A stretch of DNA of 43,767 nucleotides, taken from the IMG/VR virus record IMGVR_UViG_3300020165_000039, positions 1-43,767 of that record. One strand, given 5' to 3'. The notes beneath the pieces are model-generated. The model saw nothing but the letters and a program-made list of their open reading frames with translations, searched no databases and was not told where the DNA came from. This DNA comes from a virus. The position numbers and the translations under genes are program-made. This document shows positions 1 to 8,599 of this stretch, piece by piece. Numbering within the stretch: the stretch's first letter is position 1; each line of letters starts with the position of its first letter.

Positions 1-1795
1 TAACGTATTCGCTAGTATTAGCGACCATCGTTCCACGCTTACCACCACCAAAAGCAAAATTAGGAATCGAAACAACCTTGGCGCTGGATGGCGCACCGCC
101 TACTCCGCGAGATACATCGCGAGATTCTGCAGCTATGTATCCACCAGCAGCTCTTTTTGTCTTTGGAGTAACACCTTTTTCGCCACCCCTTAACCCAGCT
201 CCGAAAAGCCCAGGAGTTACTGTGGCCGCAACTTTTTGGACTCTTGCTAAAGCTGCTGCTTGTTGGTTATAAATTTTTAAAAGCAACTGTTCTTGGGCTA
301 CCTTATTACCCTCAAGCGCTAAAATCTCTCTTTGAATATTTTCGTTTTGAAACAGTGTTTGAAGAACTGACTGTTGTAAAGCTTGTTGTTGTTGGGCGGC
401 TTTGTTTATACCCAATATTGATTTTAAAGAGCTGGCTCCAAATTTAGCTAAATCAAAGAAAAGTTTAAGAAATATAGCTCCGACAAGAGCAATTCCAGGC
501 CCCGTTAAAACACTACCTATACCTTTAATTAATCCTTGCGCAAACTTTGCACCGATACTGTCTCCCTGCAATATGTCTGTTATACCGCTAACTATAAAAG
601 AAAACGCCTTCAATATATCTTTTGCAGCATCCGTAAATCCAATATCTCCCAAAACAGAAGCTAATTTTTGCCCCCCTACGGTCAAATTGTTAATTAAAGC
701 CTCAAGTGTGTCATTTAGCTTCGCATTTTTTGAATCCAACGCGCCAGCTGCAGTTGCTGAAACTTGTAGAGCTTTAGCGAATTGGCTTTGCCCAGAATTC
801 AAATCCTCGACCAAACTAATTAAAATATCTCTTTGTCTAACTCCAGCAACTTTTTGGATAATGTCTCCAGCTTTAACACTCTTTAAACCCAGCTGATCGA
901 GTTCTACAGCTAGTTCTTTAAAAAGTGGTATAGCGTCCCTAACATTTCCTTGGGAGTCTAAAACCTGTATACCAAGTTCCTCAAGCGCCGCCAGAGTATC
1001 TGTCCTACCTAATCTTGCAAAAATAGTCTTAAAAGCATTACCAATAACAGCTCCGCCACGCTGCGTTCTTTCTTGAACTGTGGTTATTACCGCTAATAGT
1101 TCATCAAAATCTACACCAGCCACACGAGCCGAAGCCGATGCTCTCTCTAGTCCGTTAATTAAATCTTCCGTAGATACAGCGAACTTAGTATCAACCTCTG
1201 CTAATTTATCAGCGATTTGGGCTACATTTAACCCAGCTCCTTGAAAACCTTTTATTGCCGCAGTTAAACCGCCAACCGCTTTTTCTGCATCGATACCAGA
1301 AACTCGAACCAATTTTAATGCGACTCCAACTCTATTTAGAGACTCTTCAACACCTAAACCTTGACGGGCTAATTCCAAAGCGCCCTCGGCAACTTGATCA
1401 AAAGATGTCCCAGTTTGTTGGGCTACTTTGAATATTCCATTACCAAACTGTTCTAACTGTTTTTGAGTCCCACCAAGAATGGTGTTGATTTTTGCAAAGG
1501 TTGCCTCAACCTTGACGGTATTTGATACAAGAGCCCCAAATGCTTGAGAAAGTTTATTTATAACAGCTACAGATGCACCGAAAGCTAACACACGAGCATT
1601 CGACGCCTCTAGTGACTTTTGAAACTCTGAAGCCTGACCAGTTATCTTGCCAAGAGGTCGAGAAAGTTTATCTAATGACCTAGCTCCTCCGCCAAAATCA
1701 ACACCTTTGGCCTTAGATTGTATTCTAGCCAATGCCGCATCTACTTTTCTCGAATCAACTGGTGAAAATGTTACTGGTACTTTTGCCGTTGCCAT
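1..1795 (-). CDS. Tail tape measure protein (N-terminal part, truncated by window edge)
   Basis: The minus-strand frame is open from the ATG at 1793-1795 to the left edge, giving about 598 residues with no stop. The translation begins MATAKVPVTFSP and continues as long alanine/leucine-rich helices. A segment near residues 110-330 (QVAEGALELARQGLGVEESL, then AIKGFQGAGLNVAQIADKL and GGAVIGNAFKTIFARL) resembles the conserved core of TP901-1-type tape measure proteins (PhageMin_Tail family). A hydrophobic stretch near residue 450 (GPGIALVGAIFLKLFF) fits the membrane-active part of such proteins. The family sets tail length and is ejected with the DNA. The position directly downstream of the tail chaperone genes is the usual one. 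The start is supported by an AGTGTAA motif 9 nt upstream. Confidence 0.92.
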   Translation of the reverse strand, partial: MATAKVPVTFSPVDSRKVDAALARIQSKAKGVDFGGGARSLDKLSRPLGKITGQASEFQKSLEASNARVLAFGASVAVINKLSQAFGALVSNTVKVEATFAKINTILGGTQKQLEQFGNGIFKVAQQTGTSFDQVAEGALELARQGLGVEESLNRVGVALKLVRVSGIDAEKAVGGLTAAIKGFQGAGLNVAQIADKLAEVDTKFAVSTEDLINGLERASASARVAGVDFDELLAVITTVQERTQRGGAVIGNAFKTIFARLGRTDTLAALEELGIQVLDSQGNVRDAIPLFKELAVELDQLGLKSVKAGDIIQKVAGVRQRDILISLVEDLNSGQSQFAKALQVSATAAGALDSKNAKLNDTLEALINNLTVGGQKLASVLGDIGFTDAAKDILKAFSFIVSGITDILQGDSIGAKFAQGLIKGIGSVLTGPGIALVGAIFLKLFFDLAKFGASSLKSILGINKAAQQQQALQQSVLQTLFQNENIQREILALEGNKVAQEQLLLKIYNQQAAALARVQKVAATVTPGLFGAGLRGGEKGVTPKTKRAAGGYIAAESRDVSRGVGGAPSSAKVVSIPNFAFGGGKRGTMVANTSEYV

Positions 1796-1804
1796 ATAAC
1801 AATA

Positions 1805-1811
1805 TTACACT
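1805..1811 (-). promoter_or_regulatory. Putative late promoter motif AGTGTAA before the tape measure gene
   Basis: AGTGTAA reads on the minus strand and ends 9 nt before the ATG at 1795. The same heptamer recurs before other virion operons at a similar spacing. A promoter role is inferred. Confidence 0.5.
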
Positions 1812-1838
1812 ATTTTATTGATGTTTTTAAAAAAATGA

Positions 1839-2807
1839 TCAAAGTCCATGCAACTCCATCATATCTTTCATACTTAAAGTGCCACCCTTCTTTTTTATTT
1901 CGTCGGATAATATTATAGCGTCCTGGTCCTCCCTTTTGATTTGGTCTATGTCATCTTTGTTCGCCCCGAAATAAGTTGTACCATCTGCGTCTGTATTTTT
2001 GTTGGTTTTATTATCTTTTTGAGAATTGTAAAAATCAACCAAAAGTTCTGGATCTTTAGCGACGTGGTCTGGTATTTCTTTTTGACTATTCTTAAAGATA
2101 TTTAAAAAACCTCTAGAGTATGTTATCATTTTTAATTGAAATGATGTTAAATTTTTCAAGGGTTCGCCAAACACAGCTAAAACATCTTCAGCAAAAGGCA
2201 GGTATGGGCTAAAAAATGAAGATAGGACCGCGCTAGATATGTTTTGATCCGACATTCTCTTAAAGAAAACATTTTCTAAATTGGTGAGTTCGGTAGCCTC
2301 AGCAACATCTTCATAATTTAAATCTTCAAATGGTGACTTTTTAAACTCTGGATCTAAAAACAGGAGTTTTTCAAAAAAATCCTTATTTACTTTTTTATCT
2401 GCGTATTTTTCCGCTGTAAAACCTATTGATTTTTCCCTATCAAAAGATATAATATTTAATTTATCTTTTTCCGCGTTTATTAGTTTTTTGTGAATTTCTT
2501 TTTTTGAAGGCAACTCAATTTTAGATAAAGAAATTTCTAAATTTTCTATGAATTTCTTTTTCTCTCTTACCTCTTTCTCTGATTCTTCATCCCACATTCC
2601 TTCGTCTATAGCCATCTTCAAAGACTCTTCTTCTGACATTAACCCTCTTTTTTGAGCTTCAGACTTATAGTAATCTCTTTTTGCTAAAAGTTTTCTGGTA
2701 TCAAGTTGATGAAAATGTTTAACATAAATGGGGCCAAGGCTTGAATCCAAGACAGTGACCCCATCGAAAATTTCGACAATGATGTCGGCTAGCTCATCAT
2801 TATGCAC
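1839..2807 (-). CDS. Putative tail assembly chaperone (second, T-like position)
   Basis: 322 residues, soluble, rich in Lys, Glu and Asp, with no recognisable enzymatic motif. It lies between a smaller chaperone-like gene and the tape measure gene, where the second tail assembly chaperone of siphoviruses sits. It starts with GTG inside the last codons of the upstream gene (overlap 2800-2807), so the two are translationally coupled. The downstream frame is +1 relative to the upstream one. A programmed frameshift, common for tail chaperones, is therefore conceivable, but I see no standard slippery heptamer at AATCAAAAAGGTGC. Function rests on position. Confidence 0.55.
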   Translation of the reverse strand: MHNDELADIIVEIFDGVTVLDSSLGPIYVKHFHQLDTRKLLAKRDYYKSEAQKRGLMSEEESLKMAIDEGMWDEESEKEVREKKKFIENLEISLSKIELPSKKEIHKKLINAEKDKLNIISFDREKSIGFTAEKYADKKVNKDFFEKLLFLDPEFKKSPFEDLNYEDVAEATELTNLENVFFKRMSDQNISSAVLSSFFSPYLPFAEDVLAVFGEPLKNLTSFQLKMITYSRGFLNIFKNSQKEIPDHVAKDPELLVDFYNSQKDNKTNKNTDADGTTYFGANKDDIDQIKREDQDAIILSDEIKKKGGTLSMKDMMELHGL

Positions 2808-3537
2808 CTTTTTGATTCTTTACGAATTCTTTAATATCTTCTTGCTCGGCATCGTTGTTGTAAAACCAATAAGAGACAGCTAGCATCATTTCGGACAAAG
2901 CTTCTTTTTCAAACTTCTTGCCGTTTTCGTCTTTTTCGTACAAATCATTTAGTTGATCCTCATAAATTAATCCATCAAAAAATTCTCTTTCTTCTCCGTT
3001 TTCTAGGATTTTACCCAACTGCACTGTATACCACACAAGCATAGATCTCTCTGCGCGAGCGTCTGCGGTGTGTTCGTATACACCTTGAGCCGTCATTTCT
3101 ACATCAATCAAGCTTCTTCGGATATCTAAAACCTCAACCTCAAGATCCTCTATTTTCTTTTTATTTTTTTCTTTGTCTGTGGCTGTGAGCAGTTGAATTT
3201 CATTAGCGATCTCATTGCTTCTTTGAAGCTTTCTTATCATATCCTTTGTTTCTTCTTCAGTCAAATTACCTCCAGTATCAGCATATTTTTTTACAAGCAT
3301 GTCTTTTGTTACGATGCCTTTTTTAATATTTTTACTAAGTTCTACAGCATATTGAGACTCAGCTTCATCCACAATCCTGCGACCAGGTTTTTTAATAACA
3401 AATTCGACTGGAGTCTTTACTGTTTTGTTTTGCAAAATAGTTTCGATCTCTCCGCTTTCTTTGTTCGGGCGCTCTACTTCGACTTTTTTTGTCTCAGTCT
3501 TATTTACTTTAAATGTATAAATATATTTTGTTTTCAT
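2800..3537 (-). CDS. Putative tail assembly chaperone (first, G-like position)
   Basis: 245 residues, strongly charged. The N-terminal part looks like a beta domain (MKTKYIYTFKVNKTETKKVEVERP), followed by long helices with coiled-coil character around residues 95-140. No catalytic motif is visible. It sits two genes upstream of the tape measure gene and overlaps the next gene by 8 nt, as chaperone pairs do. It shares an operon with the 96-residue gene just upstream (4 nt gap). The role is inferred from gene order, not from recognised sequence similarity. Confidence 0.5.
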   Translation of the reverse strand: MKTKYIYTFKVNKTETKKVEVERPNKESGEIETILQNKTVKTPVEFVIKKPGRRIVDEAESQYAVELSKNIKKGIVTKDMLVKKYADTGGNLTEEETKDMIRKLQRSNEIANEIQLLTATDKEKNKKKIEDLEVEVLDIRRSLIDVEMTAQGVYEHTADARAERSMLVWYTVQLGKILENGEEREFFDGLIYEDQLNDLYEKDENGKKFEKEALSEMMLAVSYWFYNNDAEQEDIKEFVKNQKGA

Positions 3538-3541
3538 AATT

Positions 3542-3832
3542 TTAATTCTTAAATCTAAATTCGACTGTTAGATTTTCGACTTCATTATTATAATCCCTCA
3601 ACACGGAATTTCCAAGATCTAAAACTTTTTTTCTGTAGTTTGAGAAGTGATCTTCATCAAAATAATCAGACATTTCAATTAAAGAGTGGTATTCTTTAGG
3701 TATGTTGTCATACAGCTTTGTGAAATTAACCTCATGATGGGACTGTAAATCCTCCATCATGTTTAAAAACGATTTGAACAAAAAACGAATATAATAATCC
3801 GACCTGTCATTTAAAAAATCCTGAGCTTCCAT
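3542..3832 (-). CDS. Small acidic tail-region protein
   Basis: 96 residues, mostly helical, rich in Asp, Asn, Phe and Tyr. It is the first gene of the minus-strand operon leading to the tape measure gene. A TGTGTAA motif lies 19 nt upstream, the minus-strand arm of a divergent palindrome at 3851-3871. Function unknown. Its position suits a tail completion or chaperone-related protein, but I recognise no family. Confidence 0.6.
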   Translation of the reverse strand: MEAQDFLNDRSDYYIRFLFKSFLNMMEDLQSHHEVNFTKLYDNIPKEYHSLIEMSDYFDEDHFSNYRKKVLDLGNSVLRDYNNEVENLTVEFRFKN

Positions 3833-3850
3833 ACCTTAATCCTAATATTC

Positions 3851-3871
3851 TTTACACAAAAATTGTGTAAA
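3851..3871. promoter_or_regulatory. Divergent palindromic late promoter region
   Basis: TTTACACAA and TTGTGTAAA form a 9-bp inverted repeat around AAA. Each arm holds TGTGTAA, one per strand. The plus-strand arm (3864-3870) ends 8 nt before the ATG at 3879. The minus-strand arm (3852-3858) ends 19 nt before the ATG at 3832. The region separates two divergent virion operons. The promoter role is inferred from recurrence of the motif. Confidence 0.55.
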
Positions 3872-3878
3872 AGTAGAT

Positions 3879-4358
3879 ATGGCCATATCTTTAATTTCTC
3901 AGTCCCAAAAAAACACGATTAAATTAATCATCGACGACATTCACGAAACGTTTGCTAGAAATATAACAGTTTACCAAGATGGTGTGAAAACTTTAATAGC
4001 ATCAAGCCAGGAATATAACGGCATATATGGTAGAACTTACTCTGGGGAACCCAGCACATCAACAAGCTCGGTCGCTAATATAATTAAAGCTAGAATAAAA
4101 TATATAAATGCTAACGAAAGCTCACTAACTGACGGTAAAATTAAAAGTCAACTTGATATAGATCTAATTGATGGATCAGTTAGAATCACCGTAGATGCGG
4201 CTGGCTTTAATATTTTAAAAGAAGCAAAGAGGTGCGAATTTGAGGGTGGAAAATATGAGATAACAACGAAAGGTAACCCAACTGGCATATTTGGACCACA
4301 ATATTATCATTTTTATTTAAAACCAATAGAGGGTCTAGAAGACGCGCCTATAACATAA
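3879..4358 (+). CDS. Putative head-tail connector protein
   Basis: 159 residues, mixed alpha/beta, no enzymatic motif. It is the first gene of a plus-strand island inside the otherwise minus-strand virion region. It overlaps the next start (TAATG at 4356-4360), which indicates coupling. Connector or neck proteins of siphoviruses are of this size and lie between capsid and tail tube genes, as here. The start is fixed by TGTGTAA 8 nt upstream. No family recognised; the role is positional. Confidence 0.5.
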   Translation: MAISLISQSQKNTIKLIIDDIHETFARNITVYQDGVKTLIASSQEYNGIYGRTYSGEPSTSTSSVANIIKARIKYINANESSLTDGKIKSQLDIDLIDGSVRITVDAAGFNILKEAKRCEFEGGKYEITTKGNPTGIFGPQYYHFYLKPIEGLEDAPIT

Positions 4359-4945
4359 TGGCCTTAGATCGACAAATTATAGCTAGTTTAAAAAGGCAGA
4401 CTCCAAAAATAGTAAGGTCTGAAGTCCAAAAGCTAGGGAGGGCGGCATTCCAAAAGATTAAAAATAAAATGATTGCGGATTTTTTGAATCACCCAGTCAC
4501 TATTGAAATAAAACAAGGAATAAACTCTCAGAACATCAGCGAAACTCTTGGTGGGGCAACAAATTTATATTCATTTATAGGTTTTAATTCATCGTCAGAA
4601 GACCCCACGAAAGATATAGAAAACATTTTGCAACAAACAAATTTTGAGTTTGCCAAAATAATGAACAATTCAATTGAGTTTTCTATATATATCCCAAACG
4701 CAAAGGATGTTTTCGATGCAACGCCAATGCCCTGGGCTCCAGGAAGAAGTTGGGCTAAGGGTATAGAAACAGGAATATCTGGCTTAGGTTACTATTTAAG
4801 AGTCGAAAGGGACAATAGTAGATCTGGTCTTGGTATACAATCCCCAAGACAGGTCAGAAAAAAGGGGGCTAAATTCAAAAACACACAGTATATATCAGCC
4901 CTCCTTAATAAATATAAAAAAGAATTTGAGAACTTACAACTGTAA
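4358..4945 (+). CDS. Putative head-tail joining or tail completion protein
   Basis: 195 residues. The N-terminal 45 residues form a basic amphipathic helix (SLKRQTPKIVRSEVQKLGRA). A central domain has a Trp/Pro-rich loop (FDATPMPWAPGRSWAKGIE, about residues 122-140), and the C-terminus is basic. The layout recalls HK97 gp10-like joining proteins, which have a basic N-terminal helix, but I cannot confirm that. It starts on the stop codon of the preceding gene. Confidence 0.5.
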   Translation: MALDRQIIASLKRQTPKIVRSEVQKLGRAAFQKIKNKMIADFLNHPVTIEIKQGINSQNISETLGGATNLYSFIGFNSSSEDPTKDIENILQQTNFEFAKIMNNSIEFSIYIPNAKDVFDATPMPWAPGRSWAKGIETGISGLGYYLRVERDNSRSGLGIQSPRQVRKKGAKFKNTQYISALLNKYKKEFENLQL

Positions 4946-4946
4946 T

Positions 4947-4953
4947 AGTGTAA
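4947..4953 (+). promoter_or_regulatory. Putative late promoter motif AGTGTAA
   Basis: AGTGTAA on the plus strand, ending 9 nt before the ATG at 4963, just after the stop of the preceding gene. Same motif and spacing as before other virion genes. Confidence 0.5.
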
Positions 4954-4962
4954 ATATTTAAT

Positions 4963-5811
4963 ATGAAGCCACAATACCAACATGAATTAATGACAAGCTT
5001 TATGCTTTGGTTTGATCACGAACTTCTTCAAAAGGGAGAAGCTTATTCAAATCAAACAGGTTTGCTTTATTGTGGCGACGATTCAAGACTTCCAAGTTCC
5101 TACAAAGCTTATGCTAGTCCATACAAACAATGGGTAAACGATTCTTCGATATCTGGAGACACAAATCCAGTTATCCCAACATCCCTCAATGGTTACGACA
5201 GAACGGATAATATAATTTTTGATTTTGAAAACGGAAGAATCATAGAAACTGGCGGAGCTTTTGGCACAGATGAGGTTTTAAGTGGGACATTTGCCGTAAA
5301 AGATTTCAATATTTATTTAACAAACGAAACAGAAGAGGATTTAATTCTCGAAAATAAATTGCAATCAAATAGCAGATATTCAATGAACCCCAGTGGTGTA
5401 AAGCCTTACGATCAGATGACTCCAGCAATATTTTTAAATTGCGAATTCATGAGAAACGAAGGGTTTTCTTTTGGGGGCGAAGATAAAACAAACAATTCAA
5501 TTAAAGCAGTAATTCTAGCTGAAAATGAATATCAACTAGACGGAGCTTTATCTATTTTCGCAGATAGTGCTAGAAAATCTTTTGCAAAAATACCATTTTC
5601 CTCTCACCCTTCAACAGAGTATGGCGACGTAAAAAACGGATCTTACAATTATGTTGAATTAAGAAACTTGTATTTACAAAGCAACCCTTACTTTATTGAT
5701 GATGTTGTTGTCTCTAAATTTTCACAAAAAACACAATCATCTGTCCCTGGAGATATAAAAGTCGGGTTCATAGACTTTGAGGTATCTACTTTAAGATATC
5801 CCAGGTCTTAA
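4963..5811 (+). CDS. Tail-region structural protein of unknown role
   Basis: 282 residues, Asn/Ser/Tyr-rich and beta-strand-rich, with no signal peptide or membrane segment. The C-terminal part (DIKVGFIDFEVSTLRYPRS) looks like a beta domain. It stands directly before the probable tail tube gene, a place often held by a tail terminator or completion protein. I do not recognise the family. The start has an AGTGTAA motif 9 nt upstream. Confidence 0.55.
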   Translation: MKPQYQHELMTSFMLWFDHELLQKGEAYSNQTGLLYCGDDSRLPSSYKAYASPYKQWVNDSSISGDTNPVIPTSLNGYDRTDNIIFDFENGRIIETGGAFGTDEVLSGTFAVKDFNIYLTNETEEDLILENKLQSNSRYSMNPSGVKPYDQMTPAIFLNCEFMRNEGFSFGGEDKTNNSIKAVILAENEYQLDGALSIFADSARKSFAKIPFSSHPSTEYGDVKNGSYNYVELRNLYLQSNPYFIDDVVVSKFSQKTQSSVPGDIKVGFIDFEVSTLRYPRS

Positions 5812-5839
5812 TTTCACATTTCACATTTAAAACTTTTAA

Positions 5840-5861
5840 CTGTAAACAATACTAAAATATC
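5840..5861 (+). promoter_or_regulatory. Leader of the tail tube gene with a degenerate late motif
   Basis: CTGTAAA at 5840-5846 resembles the AGTGTAA motif but lies 16 nt before the ATG at 5862. No Shine-Dalgarno sequence is visible; the leader is A/T-rich. Confidence 0.3.
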
Positions 5862-6989
5862 ATGGCCAAAAATAGAGTTATTTATCAATCAGACGCGTTG
5901 TACGTCAGCAAATCAGTAAATTCTACTGGAAGCAACGACCACGCCCAACTTCGCAGAGTACAATCCGCGAATTATTCACTTAATATTAGTCGTCAAGACA
6001 TTAATCAATTCGGCCAGCTCGCTAGGCTCGAAGCTGTTATTCTTGAGGCTCCCACTGTGTCATTCGATATGTCTTATTATCTGGGTGATGGCTACAATGA
6101 GCAAGCTCTCAACTTTAAAAATAGCTCCACTCTTGATCAGGGATTTATTTCTGGTCAGATTTCCTCAACAAGTGGTCAAAACATTTACATTCTAACATCT
6201 CCAGAAGGTGTAGATGCAAATTTTTCTGAAACTAGTGAGGGAAACAGCACGATTGGCATAGGTAACGCATTCTTAACAGACTACTCTCTCGAAGCTTCTG
6301 TTGGCGGCATCCCAACAGTAAGTGTTTCTTTTGAAGGAACAAACATGAACGCTAACTCTGATATCAGCGGCAGTGATTCTGGTTTCTCTGGAATCTCTGG
6401 CGTGGGTATCGATCCAGAAGCTGGAACAATTATCGCCAATCAAAATAGCGGTATATCCTTCCCAGCTGCTGCTCAAGGCACTGGCACGAATGTTCCTACC
6501 GCTCTTCGCCCAGGAGATATCGCGTTATCCTTTGCAAATGCAGATGGCGACGCAGCCGTCAGCTTGGATGGCGCTGGCTCAGCGCATGTTCAAAGCGTCT
6601 CGATGTCCATCCCTCTTTCAAGAACACCGATTGATAGACTTGGGTCACGCTTTTCTTTTGCTCGTGTTGTTGATTTTCCAATCACGCCAACCTTATCTGT
6701 TTCTGCTATTGTTTCAGAAACAGAAGAAATGAGTTTAGCTGGCATCATTAATGATGACCAATTCATTGATGATATGCAAATTACATTCAAGGATAGTGAT
6801 ACTAATCAAACACCAAGAGCTGTTTATAAGATGACAAATCTTAAGCTCGATAGCCAATCGATTAGTTCGAGTATCGGTCCTAATAAGACTGTTGACCTTA
6901 CCTTCTCTCTTTCTATCGGCGGACCGACAGATACAGATAATAATGTATTCTTCTCTGGATCAAATGCTGTCTCTGTTCTTGGTAATTAA
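5862..6989 (+). CDS. Probable major tail tube protein
   Basis: 375 residues, rich in Ser, Gly, Asn and Thr, predicted mainly beta. Two related segments (TDYSLEASVGGIPTVSVSFE near residue 140 and KMTNLKLDSQSISSSIG near residue 325) suggest duplicated tube-fold domains. Similar wording (YAVSSSVGQLPQISFDLS) appears in the 265-residue protein at 20675-21472, suggesting paralogy. Base composition is more GC-rich than neighbouring genes and codons look optimised, as also seen in the capsid gene, which points to very high expression. A strong terminator follows. The assignment rests on composition, expression signs and position. Confidence 0.65.
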   Translation: MAKNRVIYQSDALYVSKSVNSTGSNDHAQLRRVQSANYSLNISRQDINQFGQLARLEAVILEAPTVSFDMSYYLGDGYNEQALNFKNSSTLDQGFISGQISSTSGQNIYILTSPEGVDANFSETSEGNSTIGIGNAFLTDYSLEASVGGIPTVSVSFEGTNMNANSDISGSDSGFSGISGVGIDPEAGTIIANQNSGISFPAAAQGTGTNVPTALRPGDIALSFANADGDAAVSLDGAGSAHVQSVSMSIPLSRTPIDRLGSRFSFARVVDFPITPTLSVSAIVSETEEMSLAGIINDDQFIDDMQITFKDSDTNQTPRAVYKMTNLKLDSQSISSSIGPNKTVDLTFSLSIGGPTDTDNNVFFSGSNAVSVLGN

Positions 6990-7062
6990 TACCCTCAGCT
7001 AGAGATAATAAAAATAATTTTGGGGGTGGAGCTAACGCTAAGAAGCCTCTAATATTTAAACT

Positions 7063-7092
7063 AAACCCCCTCTATTTTGAGGGGGTTTTTTT
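7063..7092 (+). terminator. Rho-independent terminator after the tail tube gene
   Basis: A 10-bp stem (AAACCCCCTC with GAGGGGGTTT), loop TATTTT, followed by a T run on the plus strand. It closes the plus-strand island and faces the minus-strand gene ending at 7169. Confidence 0.92.
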
Positions 7093-7168
7093 ATGCCCGC
7101 ACAAAAAACGCAACCCTTTTCAAGATCACGCTATCAGAGATAAACTCTGGGGGTAAATTATTTATCTT

Positions 7169-7612
7169 TTACGAAGCTTCAATACCGCCAACTTGCCTCG
7201 GGCTAGACTGATAGTTATTATAATTACCAACTAAACCCTGCATCTCGCTGTAAGCGTCCTGAGCGAGGCTTTTGTATACTTTGGACACTTCGTTCTTATT
7301 CACAAACGTAATGGCGTTATCACCATCTCTGACGCTTAGAATGTTGCCATTCGTGTCGTTAGCTATCCCGCGAACAGTGTTGCGGGTTTGTTTTGTGTAA
7401 TAATGGTAAAGATACATCTGCTGGTACACAGCTTTCTCTTCCAAAAGAAGACCAGATATATCCCCGCTCACACTGCAGAAGTTTGTATAAAGAACGTTGT
7501 TAAGTAGGCCCACATTGTTATCTAGCCACCCAGAAATTGATTCCACCGTAACTCCAGTAGAATCAAATTCATTTATATAAATTGAATTAGCTAAATCTCC
7601 AATGTTGCCCAT
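7169..7612 (-). CDS. Putative head completion / connector protein
   Basis: 147 residues, helical, Tyr/Asn-rich (KAVYQQMYLYHYYTKQTRNT near residues 60-80). Last gene of a three-gene minus-strand operon that begins after the capsid terminator. The start lies 1 nt after the stop of the upstream gene (TAAGATG). Size, helical content and position between capsid and connector genes fit a head-tail adaptor, but I recognise no family. Confidence 0.5.
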   Translation of the reverse strand: MGNIGDLANSIYINEFDSTGVTVESISGWLDNNVGLLNNVLYTNFCSVSGDISGLLLEEKAVYQQMYLYHYYTKQTRNTVRGIANDTNGNILSVRDGDNAITFVNKNEVSKVYKSLAQDAYSEMQGLVGNYNNYQSSPRQVGGIEAS

Positions 7613-7613
7613 C

Positions 7614-7889
7614 TTATTTGTTTTCTAATATTTTTTGTATCATTGCAGCCCTACGGCGAGCAACAAAAGGTATATTTAGTTCTACACATATTTTTACTAA
7701 CTGGTCAGAACTTTTGTTCTCCAAATCCTGAAGAGAGTAAGACTTTTTATCAAACTTATTCACTACTGGTTCAACTTTCTTGGGTTTTTTCTTAGTCTTT
7801 TTCGTTTTAGAAATTTCACCCTGCCCAGAACTATCGAGGCCGTTAGCGAACAACAGATCGTCCAATGTATTTTTTTCTTGGTTTTCCAT
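7614..7889 (-). CDS. Small protein with a SAP/HeH-like C-terminal motif
   Basis: 91 residues. Residues 30-47 are a Lys/Pro-rich linker (KTKKTKKKPKKVEP). The C-terminal 40 residues (LENKSSDQLVKICVELNIPF then RRRAAMIQKILENK) have the helix-extension-helix pattern of SAP/HeH nucleic-acid-binding motifs. The 218-residue gene next to it ends with a similar motif. Its start is 8 nt after an AGTGTAA motif. The precise role is unknown; a DNA-binding head or connector function is an inference. Confidence 0.6.
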   Translation of the reverse strand: MENQEKNTLDDLLFANGLDSSGQGEISKTKKTKKKPKKVEPVVNKFDKKSYSLQDLENKSSDQLVKICVELNIPFVARRRAAMIQKILENK

Positions 7890-7897
7890 ATAGTGTA

Positions 7898-7904
7898 TTA
7901 CACT
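7898..7904 (-). promoter_or_regulatory. Putative late promoter motif AGTGTAA (within a palindrome)
   Basis: AGTGTAA on the minus strand ends 8 nt before the ATG at 7889. It is embedded in the 13-bp palindrome AGTGTAATACACT (7892-7904). Confidence 0.5.
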
Positions 7905-7909
7905 AAAAA

Positions 7910-8566
7910 TTAACCACGTTTTAAATACTCTTGTTTCAATGCGGCAACCAATCTCACCCTATCAAAACTAGGTGTAAATCCCAGCCTCATAGCCATTTCC
8001 TGAAGTTCTGAAAGAGTTTTTCTTTTTATTTTTTCTTCAAAATCTTCGATAGAGTCAGAGGCTAGAACCTTAGCCTTAACATCTGTATGGGTACCAGTAG
8101 ATCCCCAATTACCACCTCTCCATTCATGAAATGCTTTAATTAAGGCTTCATCTTGGGTTTGCTGATCCGCAAAAACCCTTGTCGCTGTTTTTTCTGCAAG
8201 AGTAGCTTTTCCTACGGGACTCATTGACTCTAGTTTTCTTTTAAAAACTTTAGGGTTGCCAGTTCCAAATGGAGAGATTACGTCTACTCCCATTAATTTT
8301 TCCTTAGCTTCTATTTCATCAATTTCATCCCTACTCTTTCCATCTGAATACTTTAAATTTTGCAAAATATCAGCCTTTTGCATCTCCTCATTAATAATTT
8401 CATCGCTTTCGATTGCTGTTGAAACAATTTTTTTTGCAATTTTAGCGATTCCATCAAAATCTTTTTTATTTTCTATACGTGACTCCGAAACCAAATTTAC
8501 AGCTTCATCGCTACCATTATTAGTTACTTCTTTTCCCCCTTTGACTTGATTAGATAAATCTTCCAT
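7910..8566 (-). CDS. Virion-region protein with SAP/HeH-like C-terminus
   Basis: 218 residues. The N-terminal 110 residues are acidic and helical. The C-terminal 35 residues (KTLSELQEMAMRLGFTPSFD then RVRLVAALKQEYLKRG) match the SAP/HeH helix-extension-helix pattern. It is the first gene after the capsid terminator. A TATAAT box lies 4 nt before the ATG with no clear -35, again implying almost no leader. Function unknown; location suggests a head-associated or connector protein that contacts DNA. Confidence 0.55.
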   Translation of the reverse strand: MEDLSNQVKGGKEVTNNGSDEAVNLVSESRIENKKDFDGIAKIAKKIVSTAIESDEIINEEMQKADILQNLKYSDGKSRDEIDEIEAKEKLMGVDVISPFGTGNPKVFKRKLESMSPVGKATLAEKTATRVFADQQTQDEALIKAFHEWRGGNWGSTGTHTDVKAKVLASDSIEDFEEKIKRKTLSELQEMAMRLGFTPSFDRVRLVAALKQEYLKRG

Positions 8567-8599
8567 AAAATTATAATAAATTCAAAAAACAATAAATCA

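Noticed and set aside
402-896. Plus-strand open frame in the tape measure region
   Set aside because: It mirrors the tape measure coding strand, whose frame is continuous and recognisable.
3851-3871. The palindrome as a repressor operator for lysogeny
   Set aside because: No repressor or integrase gene is seen, the flanking genes are virion genes, and each arm matches the recurring late motif.
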